Shown here: positions 1-11,097 of the stretch, in pieces
How the letters are laid out: the number at the start of each line of letters is the position of its first letter
Numbering within the stretch: position 1 is the stretch's first letter
Origin: Mesorhizobium sp. NFR06
GTDB lineage: Bacteria > Pseudomonadota > Alphaproteobacteria > Rhizobiales > Rhizobiaceae
Direction of reading: 5' to 3'
Assembly: GCF_900115245.1 (NCBI RefSeq)
Contig: NZ_FOVT01000001.1
Span: 558,001-622,000 of the forward strand
DNA length: 64,000 nt
Notes under the pieces: generated by a model
The model's database searches: none
What the model was told of the DNA's origin: nothing
What the model saw: only the letters and a program-made list of their open reading frames with translations
Position numbers and translations under genes: made by a program

Positions 1-14
1 AACGGTAAAACGCT

Positions 15-1613
15 CTAATCCAGCAGCGCCTGCAGCGTCTCGATGCGGTCGGCCTCGGCCGCCGGCTTGTCCCAGCGCAGCCGCGATATCCGTGGAAAGC
101 GCATGGCGACACCCGATTTATGGCGCGTGGAGCGGTTGAGGCCTTCGAATGCCACTTCCAGCACCAGGCCGTTCCTGCGGTCGGCGCGCACCGAGCGAAC
201 CGGCCCGAACCGTTCAGTCGTGTTGTCGCGGACATATTTGTCGATCTCCCTCAGCTCCTCGTCCGTGAAGCCGAAATAAGCCTTGCCGACCGGCACCAGC
301 TCTTCCGAACCCTCCGGCCCGGACCAGACGCCGAACGTGTAGTCGGAATAGAAGCTCGAGCGCTTGCCGTGGCCGCGCTGCGCATACATCAGCACCGCAT
401 CGATGGTGTGCGGATCGCGTTTCCACTTGAACCAGGGTCCTTTCGGCCGGCCGGCGAGATAGGGCGAGTCCCATCGCTTCAGCATCACCCCTTCGATGAT
501 CGGATGCGGCGGCGCCTGGCGCAGCCGCTCCAGCGTCTCCCAATCGGAAAACGCGACCAGCGGCGAGAGGTCGAAACGGCCGGGGTCGAGCGTGTTGACG
601 AAGGTCTCGAGCCGCTTGCGGCGCTCGGCGAAGGGCAGGGCGCGCAAATCCTCGCCATCGATCTGCAGCGCGTCGTAGCAGCGCATGAAGGCCGGATATT
701 GCTGCTGGATCTTTGGCGACACGCTCTTACGGTTCAGCCGCTGCTGCAGATCGGAAAAGGTTCCGGTTGCCTCGCGCGGGTCGCCGACCAGCAGTTCGCC
801 ATCGAGCGTCGCTTCGAAGTTCATTGCCGCGGCAAGGTCCGGAAAGGCGCCGGACACGTCGTCGCCGGTGCGCGAATAGAGCCGGCGCACGCCGCCTTCG
901 CACACCGCCTGCACACGGATGCCATCCCATTTCCACTCGGCCGCATAATCGGCCGGGTCGAGCTTTTCGAGGTCGCCGTCGTCGATGGCGTTGGACAGCA
1001 TCACCGGCCGGAACAGCGCGAGCGCCGCACTCCGCGGCTTTTCCGCTTTGCCTTCCAGCCAGGCGAACAACTCGGCATAAGGCGGCGTCAAGCCGTGCCA
1101 GAGCTCCTCGATCTCGGCGACGTCGACTTTGCCGAGGTCGGCCAGCGCCTGCTTGGCGAGCCGCGCCGACACGCCGATGCGCAAGCCCCCGGTCACCAGC
1201 TTGATGATGGCGAAGCGCGCCGAGATGCCGCCGTCGTCGAGTAGCCGCGCCAGCACCTTCGGCCCATCCGACCGGCTGGCCGCCTGCAGCTTGCCGACCA
1301 CTTCGGCAAGCGTCGGCACATGATTGGGGATATGGCTCTGTGGTTGCGGCCAGACCAGCGACACGGTTTCGGCGAGGTCGCCGACATAGTCGTAGGAATA
1401 GCCGAACAGCACCGGATCCATGCGCTCGACCACCAGCGCACGCAGCATCGCCGGCTTCACCGCCGCGATCGACAGGTCGCCGGTGATCGCCGCCAGCGCC
1501 AGCCCGCGGTCGGGATCCTCGACGCTGCGGAAATAGTCGGTGAGCAGCGTCAGCTTGCCGTTGCGCGACGGCGTCAGCACGAGGCGGTCGAGGAGTTCGG
1601 CGAAGCGGTTCAT
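15..1613 (-). CDS. ATP-dependent DNA ligase of the cisplatin/DNA-damage-response type
   Basis: Seals nicks in DNA with ATP. The 532-residue product has the ligase adenylation motif WKWDGIR with the nucleophilic lysine near residue 228, then TLDGELL, EGVMLKR and WFKWKRD, which match nucleotidyltransferase motifs III to V, followed by an OB-fold-like C-terminus. The N-terminal 200 residues fit the DNA-binding domain of this long bacterial ATP-ligase group rather than a LigD. The open frame continues 52 codons upstream into a palindromic repeat; I place the start at the ATG of MNRFAELL (1613), where the family normally begins. The exonuclease gene of the same module lies just upstream on the same strand; the helicase and phosphoesterase usually found with them would lie beyond the left edge. 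High confidence in the family. Confidence 0.9.
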   Translation of the reverse strand: MNRFAELLDRLVLTPSRNGKLTLLTDYFRSVEDPDRGLALAAITGDLSIAAVKPAMLRALVVERMDPVLFGYSYDYVGDLAETVSLVWPQPQSHIPNHVPTLAEVVGKLQAASRSDGPKVLARLLDDGGISARFAIIKLVTGGLRIGVSARLAKQALADLGKVDVAEIEELWHGLTPPYAELFAWLEGKAEKPRSAALALFRPVMLSNAIDDGDLEKLDPADYAAEWKWDGIRVQAVCEGGVRRLYSRTGDDVSGAFPDLAAAMNFEATLDGELLVGDPREATGTFSDLQQRLNRKSVSPKIQQQYPAFMRCYDALQIDGEDLRALPFAERRKRLETFVNTLDPGRFDLSPLVAFSDWETLERLRQAPPHPIIEGVMLKRWDSPYLAGRPKGPWFKWKRDPHTIDAVLMYAQRGHGKRSSFYSDYTFGVWSGPEGSEELVPVGKAYFGFTDEELREIDKYVRDNTTERFGPVRSVRADRRNGLVLEVAFEGLNRSTRHKSGVAMRFPRISRLRWDKPAAEADRIETLQALLD

Positions 1614-1656
1614 GGGGAGGCGGGCCGCGCAAATAGGCGAGGTTTGCGTTCCTTCG

Positions 1657-1814
1657 CGCCCCCCTCTGTCCTGCCGGACATCTCCCCCACTCGGGGGGAG
1701 ATCGGATGTCGCCGTCGCTTTCGCCAATCGCCAACGTTGCGAAGGAAGCGCCGGCGGCCAAACCGCCAATCTCCCCCCTTGTGGGGGAGATGGCCGGCAG
1801 GCCAGAGGGGGGCG
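1657..1814. repeat. Mosaic palindromic intergenic repeat, copy 1
   Basis: Two outer arms of about 40 nt are inverted copies of each other: CCCCTCTGTCCTGCCGG followed by CATCTCCCCCAC on the left, and its complement (GTGGGGGAGATGGCCGGCAG with CCAGAGGGG) on the right. About 70 nt containing TTTCGCCAATC and CAACGTTGC lies between them. The same element occurs at 22140-22294. It fits the rhizobial intergenic mosaic element type. It separates the exonuclease and ligase genes and could form a long hairpin in their shared transcript. Confidence 0.85.
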
Positions 1815-1857
1815 CCGCAGAGCGCAACGCTAGCGATTGTCGAAACCACTTCGGCCA

Positions 1858-2868
1858 TCAATCGCCCTCGTCCTCATACCCCACCAAATGCAGCGGCCTC
1901 GCCGCGATGCCCTCCAACTCGCACCAGCGCACCAGCGCTTCCTCGCGGCCATGCGTCACCCAGATTTCCTGTGCGCCCGTTTCCTTGAGCGTGATGATCA
2001 GTTCATCCCAGTCGGCATGGTCGGAAATGATCAGCGGCAGCTCGACGCCGCCCTGCTTGGCGCGTTGGCGGATGCGCATCCATCCCGAGGCAAAGCACGA
2101 GATCGGGTCCGGGAAACGCCGCGCCCAGCGGTCGGCGAAGGCTTGCGGCGGGCCGACGACGATGGTGCCGGCGAAATCGGCCTTCGCACCGCTTTCGACG
2201 GTCGCCGGCTCAAACCGGCCGAGATCGATCCCCTGGCTTTGATAATATTCGCTGAGCTTCGCCAGCGCACCATGGATAAAGATCGGCCTGTCGTAGCCGG
2301 CGTCGCGCAACAGATGCATCACACGCTGCGCCTTGCCGAGCGCATAGGCGCCGATCAGGTGCGAGCGCTCGGGAAATTGCGCCGCCGATTTGAGAACGCG
2401 CGCGATCTCCTCGTGGTCCGGCGGATGCCGGAACACCGGCAGGCCGAAGGTCGCTTCGGTGATGAAGACATCGCACCGGACAGGCTCGAACGGCAGGCAG
2501 GTGGCGTCCTTCTGCCGCTTGTAGTCGCCCGAGGCGACGATGCGCATGCCCTGGTGCTCGACGGCGATCTGCGCCGAGCCCAGCACATGCCCCGCCGGAT
2601 GGAAGGTGACGGCGACGCCGTTGATGTCGACCGTTTCGCCAAGCTCGGCCGCCTGTGTCGCTCCGGCGAAATCCTCGCCATAGCGCAGGCCCATGATGTC
2701 GAGCGTCTGGCGCGTCGCCAGCACCGAGCGGTGGCCGGAGCGCGCATGGTCGGAATGGCCGTGCGTGATCAGCGCGCGCTCGACTGGCCGCACCGGATCG
2801 ATGAAGAAACCGCCGGGCGGGCAATAGAGGCCTTCCGGCCGGGGTTTGAGCAGGTCGCTGGCGCGCAT
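1858..2868 (-). CDS. Ligase-associated DNA damage response exonuclease (metallo-beta-lactamase fold)
   Basis: A 336-residue metallo-beta-lactamase/beta-CASP-like protein. HGHSDH at residues 36-41 is the metal-binding signature; HPAGHVLGSAQI and SGDYKRQ further on are as in mRNA 3'-end-processing exonuclease relatives. The family is found beside an ATP-dependent ligase and a DEXH helicase and is thought to process DNA ends during damage repair; here the ligase follows on the same strand, which supports this. The open frame extends far upstream (to 3393) antisense to the methyltransferase, but that part has no domain; MRASDLL at 2868 is chosen because the family starts there. The 107-nt gap to the divergent methyltransferase gene holds the likely promoters. 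Confidence 0.88.
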   Translation of the reverse strand: MRASDLLKPRPEGLYCPPGGFFIDPVRPVERALITHGHSDHARSGHRSVLATRQTLDIMGLRYGEDFAGATQAAELGETVDINGVAVTFHPAGHVLGSAQIAVEHQGMRIVASGDYKRQKDATCLPFEPVRCDVFITEATFGLPVFRHPPDHEEIARVLKSAAQFPERSHLIGAYALGKAQRVMHLLRDAGYDRPIFIHGALAKLSEYYQSQGIDLGRFEPATVESGAKADFAGTIVVGPPQAFADRWARRFPDPISCFASGWMRIRQRAKQGGVELPLIISDHADWDELIITLKETGAQEIWVTHGREEALVRWCELEGIAARPLHLVGYEDEGD

Positions 2869-2975
2869 CGCCCCAAGATAGTGGCTAAATTCGGCGCGGG
2901 AAGCCTGTTGCAAGAGACTGCTGACTCGTCCTACAGCCGGCCACCGGCCCGTCTCGCCGGCAGGAAACTTCGTCA

Positions 2976-3890
2976 ATGAAACCGCTCCAGGTCTCGTCGG
3001 GCGAATTGAACGCCGATCGTCGCGCCGATTTCGCCGAGATGCTGCTCGCCTCGGGCGAGCCCGGGCAGGCGGCGGAGCTTTTGCTCGGCGCGCTGGAGCT
3101 TGCGCCGCGATGGGCCGCCGGCTGGTTTCGCCTCGGCGAGATGCATGAGGCGGCTGGCCATTTCGACCAGGCCGCCCAGGCGTGGGCCATGGCGCTGAAG
3201 CTGGAGCCCGCGGACCGCCTTGGCGCCAGGCTGAAGCTTCAGCTGATCGGCAAGGCGCCCGCCGCCGCGACGCCGCCGAGCGCCTTTGTCGAGACCTTGT
3301 TCGACCATTATGCCGACAGTTTCGAAGCATCGCTTGTTCAGAAACTCGGCTACGGACTGCCGAATTTCCTCGGCCAAGCCATCCGCAAGGCAAGGCCCGG
3401 CCGGTTTCGGCTGGCCCTCGACCTTGGTTGCGGCACCGGCCTGATGGGCGAAAGGCTGCGCCCGTTCGTCGACCGGCTGGAGGGCTACGACATTTCAGCC
3501 GGCATGCTGAAGAAGGCGAAAGCCAAAGGCATTTACGACCTGCTGGCCAAGGCCGACCTTCAGCATTTCTCCCACGCTGGCGCGCGAGCTGACCTCGTGG
3601 TCGCAGCCGACGTGTTCATCTATTTAGGCGCGCTTGAACGCATCGTCGCCGCGGTTGCCGATGCGCTCGCCGATGACGGCGTCTTCGCGTTCTCGGTAGA
3701 GACCATTGCCGACGGAGATGACTTCGCCTTGCTGCCGTCGCGGCGCTATGCGCACTCAGAAATTTATGTGCGGCGCGTTCTCGCCGCCAGCGGGTTTACG
3801 ATCCTGTCGCTGGAGAGCACGACCATCAGGCATGACCGCGGCGAGCCTGTGCGAGGGCTGGCTGTAATAGCTGGTCGCAAGATGGCGTAA
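2976..3890 (+). CDS. TPR-containing class I SAM-dependent methyltransferase
   Basis: A 304-residue protein with tetratricopeptide-like helices over about residues 15-90 (ASGEPGQAAELLLGAL and AAGHFDQAAQAW) followed by a Rossmann methyltransferase domain. SAM motif I, LDLGCGTG, is at about 148-155; the acidic ribose-binding residue is in EGYDIS and motif IV is in DLVVAADVFIYLG. The substrate cannot be read from the sequence. TPR-methyltransferase proteins of this form are common in rhizobia and are usually annotated only as putative methyltransferases. Its stop codon TAA shares one base with an ATG of the next frame, but the real downstream start lies further on. No signal peptide is visible, so it should be cytoplasmic. 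Confidence 0.85.
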   Translation: MKPLQVSSGELNADRRADFAEMLLASGEPGQAAELLLGALELAPRWAAGWFRLGEMHEAAGHFDQAAQAWAMALKLEPADRLGARLKLQLIGKAPAAATPPSAFVETLFDHYADSFEASLVQKLGYGLPNFLGQAIRKARPGRFRLALDLGCGTGLMGERLRPFVDRLEGYDISAGMLKKAKAKGIYDLLAKADLQHFSHAGARADLVVAADVFIYLGALERIVAAVADALADDGVFAFSVETIADGDDFALLPSRRYAHSEIYVRRVLAASGFTILSLESTTIRHDRGEPVRGLAVIAGRKMA

Positions 3891-3967
3891 TGAGGCACCT
3901 GTTGCTGCGAAAAAGCCCGAATCGCGTGCCGGGTTGCGCATGGGCGGATACCGCACGGAGGGTTACC

Positions 3968-4354
3968 ATGCGCTGGACCATGATTGCGTTGGCGTCTTGC
4001 CTGACGGTGGCAGGCTGTGTCGGCGGCACATCGATGGCCGAGCGTCAGGACGAGGATGTCCAATCGTCGTTGCAATATGACGATGTGCCTTGCGATCAAT
4101 TGCTGGCGCAGCGCAATCAGTTGGCGCAGCAGAACAACCTGCCGGTCACCGCCAAGCCGACCTTCTCCAATCCGGCGATGGGCTTCGGCCCGTTCACGCC
4201 GGACATGCGCTCCAAGGCACAGCGCGACCGCAACAAGGCAAGCGGCGAGATCGATGCCATGAACCGCTCGATCGAGCGCCGCGACTGCGGCAAGCCGAAG
4301 AAAAAGGAGACATTTGGGCTGCCTGGCTCGAAGCCGCCGTCGCCGGCTCAGTAG
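3968..4354 (+). CDS. Small secreted lipoprotein, function unknown
   Basis: The 128-residue product starts with a lipoprotein signal: MRWTMIALASCLTVAGC, where LTVAGC is a good lipobox and Cys17 the likely lipidated residue. The start at 3968 is supported by GGAGGG 5-10 nt upstream; a longer frame from 3890 would put a charged stretch ahead of the signal. The mature part is hydrophilic, with a cysteine pair (VPCDQL and RRDCGKP) about 65 residues apart that could form a disulphide, and a Lys/Pro-rich tail. I do not recognise a named family. The last 7 nt overlap the end of the convergent ghrA-like gene. Confidence 0.75.
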   Translation: MRWTMIALASCLTVAGCVGGTSMAERQDEDVQSSLQYDDVPCDQLLAQRNQLAQQNNLPVTAKPTFSNPAMGFGPFTPDMRSKAQRDRNKASGEIDAMNRSIERRDCGKPKKKETFGLPGSKPPSPAQ

Positions 4355-5289
4355 CCTGCTTCGCGATCGACCAGATTTTCGAGCTTTTCGCCGCGCTCGA
4401 AGGCAGCCATCTGGCGAAGCATGATCGGCACCAGATGGGCGGGGTCCGACGTCGCCGCCGCATGCGGCGTGACGAACACTTTCGGATGGCTCCATAGCCG
4501 GCTGGTCTTCGGCAGCGGCTCGACCTCGAACACGTCGAGGCTCGCTTCCTTCAGCGTGCCGTCCTCCAGCGCGCGCAATATGTCGACGTCCTTCTGCAGT
4601 CGTCCGCGTCCGGCATTGATCATCACGGCGCCGCCAAGCGCGTTGCGCCGGCGCAATTCCTTGAGCAGCCCGTAGTTCACGATGCCTTGCGTGCGCGGCG
4701 TGAGCGGCAACAGCACGACCAGGATATCGGTGGCATTGAGGAACGGAATCAGCCCCGCCTCGCCGGCATAAGTTGAAACACCCTGCATCGGCCGCTCGGT
4801 GCGCGACCAGCCATTGACCGCGAAGCCGAGCGAGAGCAGCACCGAGGCCGCGGCGCGGCCCAGATGGCCGAGGCCCATGATGCCGACGGAGATGTCGCCG
4901 GCCGGGCGCTGCGGCGGCTCGTGCCAGGTCTTCTTGGCCTGCTGGGCGCGGTAGAGCATGCCCTGGCGGTGATGGTCGAGCACCCGCCATACGACATATT
5001 CGGTCATGTATTGGGTGAGATTGTCGGCGACGACCTTGACGATCGGCACGTCGGGCAGGCCGGGATCGGCAAAGATGTGGTCGACGCCGGCGCCGATCGA
5101 AAAGATGGCGCGCAGATTGGGCAGCGACTTGAGAAGGTTGGGCTTCTGCTTCCACACCACCGCATAGGTTATCGACGGGTCTTTAGGGCCGTTCGGTTCC
5201 AGCACGACCTCGCGCTCGGCCGCGAGCAGCTCATGCCAGCGCTGCGGGTGAAAGCCGGTGACGGCAAGCAGGACTTTGCCTTTTTCCAT
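4348..5289 (-). CDS. ghrA: D-2-hydroxyacid dehydrogenase, glyoxylate/hydroxypyruvate reductase A type
   Basis: NAD(P)H-dependent reductase of 2-oxo acids such as glyoxylate and hydroxypyruvate. The 313-residue length matches GhrA. The dinucleotide-binding motif GLGHLG is near residues 138-143; the catalytic residues of the family are in NAGRGRL (Arg), DVFEVEPL (Glu) and TPHAAA (His). The absence of the longer N-terminal regulatory domains argues against SerA. The gene sits alone, about 40 nt downstream of yejF on the same strand, so it may be read through from the yej operon. The substrate is inferred from the family and not from context. Confidence 0.82.
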   Translation of the reverse strand: MEKGKVLLAVTGFHPQRWHELLAAEREVVLEPNGPKDPSITYAVVWKQKPNLLKSLPNLRAIFSIGAGVDHIFADPGLPDVPIVKVVADNLTQYMTEYVVWRVLDHHRQGMLYRAQQAKKTWHEPPQRPAGDISVGIMGLGHLGRAAASVLLSLGFAVNGWSRTERPMQGVSTYAGEAGLIPFLNATDILVVLLPLTPRTQGIVNYGLLKELRRRNALGGAVMINAGRGRLQKDVDILRALEDGTLKEASLDVFEVEPLPKTSRLWSHPKVFVTPHAAATSDPAHLVPIMLRQMAAFERGEKLENLVDREAGY

Positions 5290-5327
5290 TTGCGGATTTT
5301 CTTCCCTGTTCTGCCAGTTCGGTCGGG

Positions 5328-6952
<1,625 letters not shown>

Positions 6953-6956
<4 letters not shown>

Positions 6957-8092
6957 TTGAACGTCTTGCGCGGATCGAAGGCGTCGCGCGTCGCCTCGCC
7001 GATGAACACCAGCAGCGACAGCATCAGCGAGATCACGATGAAGCCGGAGATGCCGAGCCAGGGCGCGTTGAGATTGCGCTGCGCCTGCTTCAGCAGCTCG
7101 CCGAGCGAAGCAGAGCCGGGCGGCAGGCCGAACCCGAGATAGTCGAGCGAGGTCAGCGTCGAGATCGAGCCCGAGAGCAGGAACGGCAGGAAGGTCAGCG
7201 TCGCCACCATGGCGTTGGGCAAAAGGTGGCGGAACATGATGGTGAGGTTGGGCACGCCGAGCGCGCGCGCCGCGTTGACATATTCGAAGTTGCGCGCGCG
7301 CAGGAACTCGGCCCGCACCACGCCGACCAGCGCCACCCAGGAAAACAGCAGCATGAGGCTGAGCAGGATGAAGAAGCCGGGCGGCAGGATGGCGGAAATG
7401 ATGAGCAGCAGATAGAGCACCGGGATCGCCGACCAGATCTCGATGAAGCGCTGGAATAGAAGATCCGTCCAGCCGCCGAAATAGCCCTGCACAGCCCCGG
7501 CCGCGACGCCGATCAGCGAGGAGCCGAGCGTCAGGATGAGCCCGAACAGCACCGAGATGCGGAAGCCGTAGAGCACGCGCGCCAGCACGTCGCGCGCCTG
7601 GTCGTCGGTGCCAAGCCAGTTCCAGTTGCCGACGTTGCAGTTCTCGTCGGCCTCTCCCTTCGGGTATTGGCTGCAACGCTTGCCCTTGTCGTAGAGCCAG
7701 GAGGGTTTGGCGGGCGCCGCCTCCGGAATGGCGTTGTTGACGGTCTGGTAGGAGTAGCGGACGGGCGGCCAGATCATCCAGCCATTGGCGTTGATCTCGT
7801 CCTGGATGACCGGGTCGCGATAATCCGTGACGGCATAGAAGCCGCCGAACTTCTCTTCCGGATAGGCGACCAGCACCGGGAACAGGATCTCGCCCTTGTA
7901 GGAAGCGACGATCGGCTTGTCGTTGGCGATCAGCTCGGAAAACAGCGACAGCACGAACAGCAAGAGGAAGATCCACAGCGACCAGTAGCCGCGCCGGTTT
8001 GCCTTGAAATTCTGCAGCCGCCGCTGGTTGAGCGGCGACAGCCGCGGCCGGGCGGCGCGCGCCGGCTTGGTTTCGGCCGAGGCTACCGCCAT
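6953..8092 (-). CDS. yejE: Microcin C/peptide ABC transporter permease YejE
   Basis: A 379-residue inner-membrane permease. An N-terminal membrane helix (YWSLWIFLLLFVLSLF) is followed by a periplasmic insert of about 120 residues with WMIWPPVRYSY and NWNWLGTDDQ, then five further helices and the EAA loop (NAARALGVPNLTIMFRHLLP). This long insert is typical of YejE and separates it from DppC. It starts at ATG 8092, overlapping the end of yejB by one base. It forms the translocation pore with YejB. Confidence 0.92.
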
Positions 8093-9186
8093 CAGACGTC
8101 TCTCCGCTCGAAATCGATGCGCGGATCGACCCAGGTGTAGATCAGGTCCGATAGGAGGCCGACGAACAGGCCGAGCAGCGAGAAGATGTAGAGATTGGCG
8201 AAAACCACCGGATAGTCGCGGTCGATCACCGACTTGAAGCCGAGCAGGCCGAGCCCGTCGAGCGAGAAGATGTTCTCGATCAGCAGCGAGCCGGTGAAGA
8301 AAGCCGAGATGAAGGCGCCGGGAAAGCCGGCAATCACGATCAGCATGGCGTTGCGGAAGACGTGGCCGTAGAGCACCTTGCGTTCCGACAGGCCCTTGGC
8401 GCGCGCCGTCACCACATATTGCTTGCGGATCTCCTCGAGGAAGGAGTTCTTGGTCAAGAGCGTCGTCGTGGCGAAGGCCGACAGCACCAGCGCCGTCAGC
8501 GGCAGCGTCATGTGCCAGAAATAGTCGACGATCTTGTCCGGCCAGGACAGCTGGTCCCAATTGTCGGAGACGATGCCGCGCAGCGGGAACCAGTCCCAGA
8601 ACGAGCCGCCGGCAAACAGCACCATCAAGAGGATGCCGAACAGGAAGCCGGGGATCGCGTAGCCGACGATGACCACGCCGCTCGTCCAGACGTCGAAGGT
8701 CGAGCCGTCCTTCACCGCCTTGCGGATGCCGAGCGGGATCGAGATCAGGTAGGACAGGAGCGTGATCCACAACCCGATCGAGATCGATACCGGCATTTTT
8801 TCCAGGATCAGGTCGAGCACCGAGATATCGCGGAAATAGCTGTCGCCGAAATCGAAGCGGGCATAGTTCCACAGCATCATGCCGAAGCGCTCGAGCGGCG
8901 GCTTGTCGAAGCCGAACTGCTTTTCCAGCTTCTTGATGAATTCGGGGTCGAGCCCCTGCGCGCCGCGGTATTTCGAGCTGACGTCGCCTGAGACATCGAA
9001 ATTGGTGGCGCCGGCATCGCCCCCGCCACCGCCCAGCCGATCGCTGCCGCCCTGGTTGGTCAGCCTGGCGATCACCTGCTCGACCGGTCCGCCCGGCGCG
9101 AACTGGATCACGGCGAAGGAGATCGCCATGATCCCGAACAGCGTCGGGATCATCAGAAGGATGCGTCGCAGGATATAGGCGCCCAT
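8092..9186 (-). CDS. yejB: Microcin C/peptide ABC transporter permease YejB
   Basis: A 364-residue permease beginning [18 protein letters not shown], the classic first helix of DppB/YejB proteins. The enlarged periplasmic loop after helix 1 (Gly-rich GGGGGDAG, then the FGFDKP motif) is characteristic of YejB. The EAA cytoplasmic loop is in [21 protein letters not shown] written in part here as [17 protein letters not shown]. About 30 nt separate it from the second yejA gene. It forms the membrane channel with YejE and is powered by YejF. Confidence 0.92.
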   Translation of the reverse strand: MGAYILRRILLMIPTLFGIMAISFAVIQFAPGGPVEQVIARLTNQGGSDRLGGGGGDAGATNFDVSGDVSSKYRGAQGLDPEFIKKLEKQFGFDKPPLERFGMMLWNYARFDFGDSYFRDISVLDLILEKMPVSISIGLWITLLSYLISIPLGIRKAVKDGSTFDVWTSGVVIVGYAIPGFLFGILLMVLFAGGSFWDWFPLRGIVSDNWDQLSWPDKIVDYFWHMTLPLTALVLSAFATTTLLTKNSFLEEIRKQYVVTARAKGLSERKVLYGHVFRNAMLIVIAGFPGAFISAFFTGSLLIENIFSLDGLGLLGFKSVIDRDYPVVFANLYIFSLLGLFVGLLSDLIYTWVDPRIDFERRDV

Positions 9187-9216
9187 CAGGCGGCCGGTCC
9201 CGCGCGAACAGTCATG

Positions 9217-11097
9217 TCAGGCTTTGCCAATCTTTGCCGCCTTGCCCTTGTCGACCCACCACAGCGCCTCGACCGGAAAGCCGAAATCGGGTTTTTGCTC
9301 GGGAAAGCCGAACATGTCCCAATAGGCGCTTCGGTGATTCGCCAGATACCAACTAGGAATCCAATCGCGCCGCGCACGCAAGGCCCGGTCGAGGGCGCGC
9401 ATGGCAATGGTCAGGTTCTCGCGGTCCTTGGCGGCGCCGACGGCATCGATCAACGCGTCGACTGCCGGACTTGCAATACCTGGCAGGTTGCGCGAGCCCG
9501 ATACGGCGGCGCTGCGCGAATGGAAGAAAATCTCGAGATCGTCGCGGGTCGGCGTGGCGCTGAAATTGAAGGCCGCCGAGAGCAGGTCGAAATCGAATGT
9601 CGATTGCCTGAGCTGGTACTGGGCCGAATCGACCAGACGGATGGAGGCATCGATGCCGATCGCCTTCATATTGGCGACCCATGGCGAATAGACCTGAACG
9701 AAGGTCTCGTCATCGACGAGGAATTCGGCGGGCAGCTTCGCCCCCTTGTCGTTGACGACGAAATCGCCGGAGCGTTGCCAGCCCGCCTCGGCAAGCAGCT
9801 TCGCCGCCTTGCCAAGCTGCTTCCGGTCGCGTCCAGAACCATCGGAAGCCGGTTGCATCACCGCTTCGCCGAAGGCCTCCGGCGGCAGCTTGTCGCGCAG
9901 CGGCTCCAGCAGCGCGAGTTCTTGCTGCGACGGCATGCCTTCGGCGCGGAAGTCGGATTTCTCGAAGCAGGATTGTGAACGCTGGTACGAGCCGTAGAAG
10001 AAATTGCGCTGCGTCCATTCGAAATCGAAGCACAGCGCGATCGCCTGCCGCACGCGCGGGTCCTTGAATTGCCCGCGCCGCTGGTTGACGGCGGTGGCCT
10101 GCATCGAGGGCACCGTTTCGGCCGGGAATTCGTGCTTGACCACCTTGCCGGCGGTGAACGCAGGGAAATTGTATTGTGTTGCCCAGACGCGCGACGTGGC
10201 CTCTTCCCGATAGAGGATTTCACCTTTCTTGAAGGCCTCGAATCCGGCCGTCCGGTCCTGGTAGAACTCGACGCGGATGCGCCCGAAATTGTTCTGGCCG
10301 CGATTGACCGGCAGGTCGTTGCCCCAATAGTCCGGCACCCGCTCATACTCGATCCAGGCGCCCGCCGACCAGCGCCCGACCTTGTAGGCGCTTGAGCCGA
10401 GCGGTGGATTGAGCTGCGAGGAATCGAACGGATTGGCGGTGAAGAAGGCCTTTGACAGGATCGGAAACCCGACGACGTTGAGGACGGTGCGCGAAGCCTG
10501 CTTGCCGGAGAATTTGAGCTCCAGCGTGTGAGCGTCGACCGCGACCGCATCGTCGAGATGGGTCAGCGACAGCGCATAGTCGGGATGCCCTTTGTCCTTG
10601 AGCAGCTTGAAACTGAAGGCGGCGTCTTCGGCCGTTAGCGGCGAGCCGTCGTGAAAGCGCGCCTGCGGGCGCAACGAGAAGGTAAAGCTGTTGCGGTCGT
10701 TGGAAATCGTCACATTCTCGGCGATCAGTCCGTATACCGCGTCCGGCTCGTCGAGCGCTCGCGCCATCAGCGAATCGAAGCACATTTCCACGCGCTGCGG
10801 CGCATCGCCCTTGGGGACAAAGGCGTTGAGCGTATTGAACGTCTGCGGGCTCTGGTTGGCGCGCCAGTTCGGCGGCGAGAAATTGAAGGTGCCGCCTTGC
10901 GGCGCATCGACATCGACATAGTCGAAATGCGGGAAGTCGGGTTTGTATTTCAGATCGCCGAAGGCCGACAGGCCGTGCAGCTTGACGCCCGTAGGCGTTT
11001 CCGCAAAGGCCCGGCCCGGCAGCAGCGCGGCGGCCGTCGCCGCGGCGCCGAGCGCCAGGAAGTCGCGACGAGGAAGCATTGTCTGCCGCCTCATCAA
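9217..11097 (-). CDS. yejA: Extracellular solute-binding protein, YejA family, second copy
   Basis: Periplasmic binding protein of the peptide/nickel family 5 (626 residues). The N-terminus carries a Tat-like signal, LPRRDFLALGAA, ending in GRAFAE, unlike the Sec signal of its neighbour. Family-5 features include PQGGTFNFSPP, RPQARFHDGSPLTAEDAAFSF, here cut as FHDGSPLTAEDAAFSF, and NFGRIRVEFYQDRT. The ATG at 11097 overlaps the stop codon of the upstream yejA as ATGA, so the two are probably co-translated. The two yejA products have the same length but clearly different sequences, so this is an old duplication or two specialised receptors for one YejBEF channel. Confidence 0.9.
   Translation of the reverse strand: MMRRQTMLPRRDFLALGAAATAAALLPGRAFAETPTGVKLHGLSAFGDLKYKPDFPHFDYVDVDAPQGGTFNFSPPNWRANQSPQTFNTLNAFVPKGDAPQRVEMCFDSLMARALDEPDAVYGLIAENVTISNDRNSFTFSLRPQARFHDGSPLTAEDAAFSFKLLKDKGHPDYALSLTHLDDAVAVDAHTLELKFSGKQASRTVLNVVGFPILSKAFFTANPFDSSQLNPPLGSSAYKVGRWSAGAWIEYERVPDYWGNDLPVNRGQNNFGRIRVEFYQDRTAGFEAFKKGEILYREEATSRVWATQYNFPAFTAGKVVKHEFPAETVPSMQATAVNQRRGQFKDPRVRQAIALCFDFEWTQRNFFYGSYQRSQSCFEKSDFRAEGMPSQQELALLEPLRDKLPPEAFGEAVMQPASDGSGRDRKQLGKAAKLLAEAGWQRSGDFVVNDKGAKLPAEFLVDDETFVQVYSPWVANMKAIGIDASIRLVDSAQYQLRQSTFDFDLLSAAFNFSATPTRDDLEIFFHSRSAAVSGSRNLPGIASPAVDALIDAVGAAKDRENLTIAMRALDRALRARRDWIPSWYLANHRSAYWDMFGFPEQKPDFGFPVEALWWVDKGKAAKIGKA

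Noticed and set aside
2869..3393. N-terminal extension of the exonuclease
   Set aside because: Antisense to the methyltransferase gene and Arg/Ala-rich; family members begin at MRASDLL.
6957..7976. Upstream extension of yejF to give an 882-residue protein
   Set aside because: The extra part is yejE read in another frame; the true start overlaps the yejE stop as ATGA.
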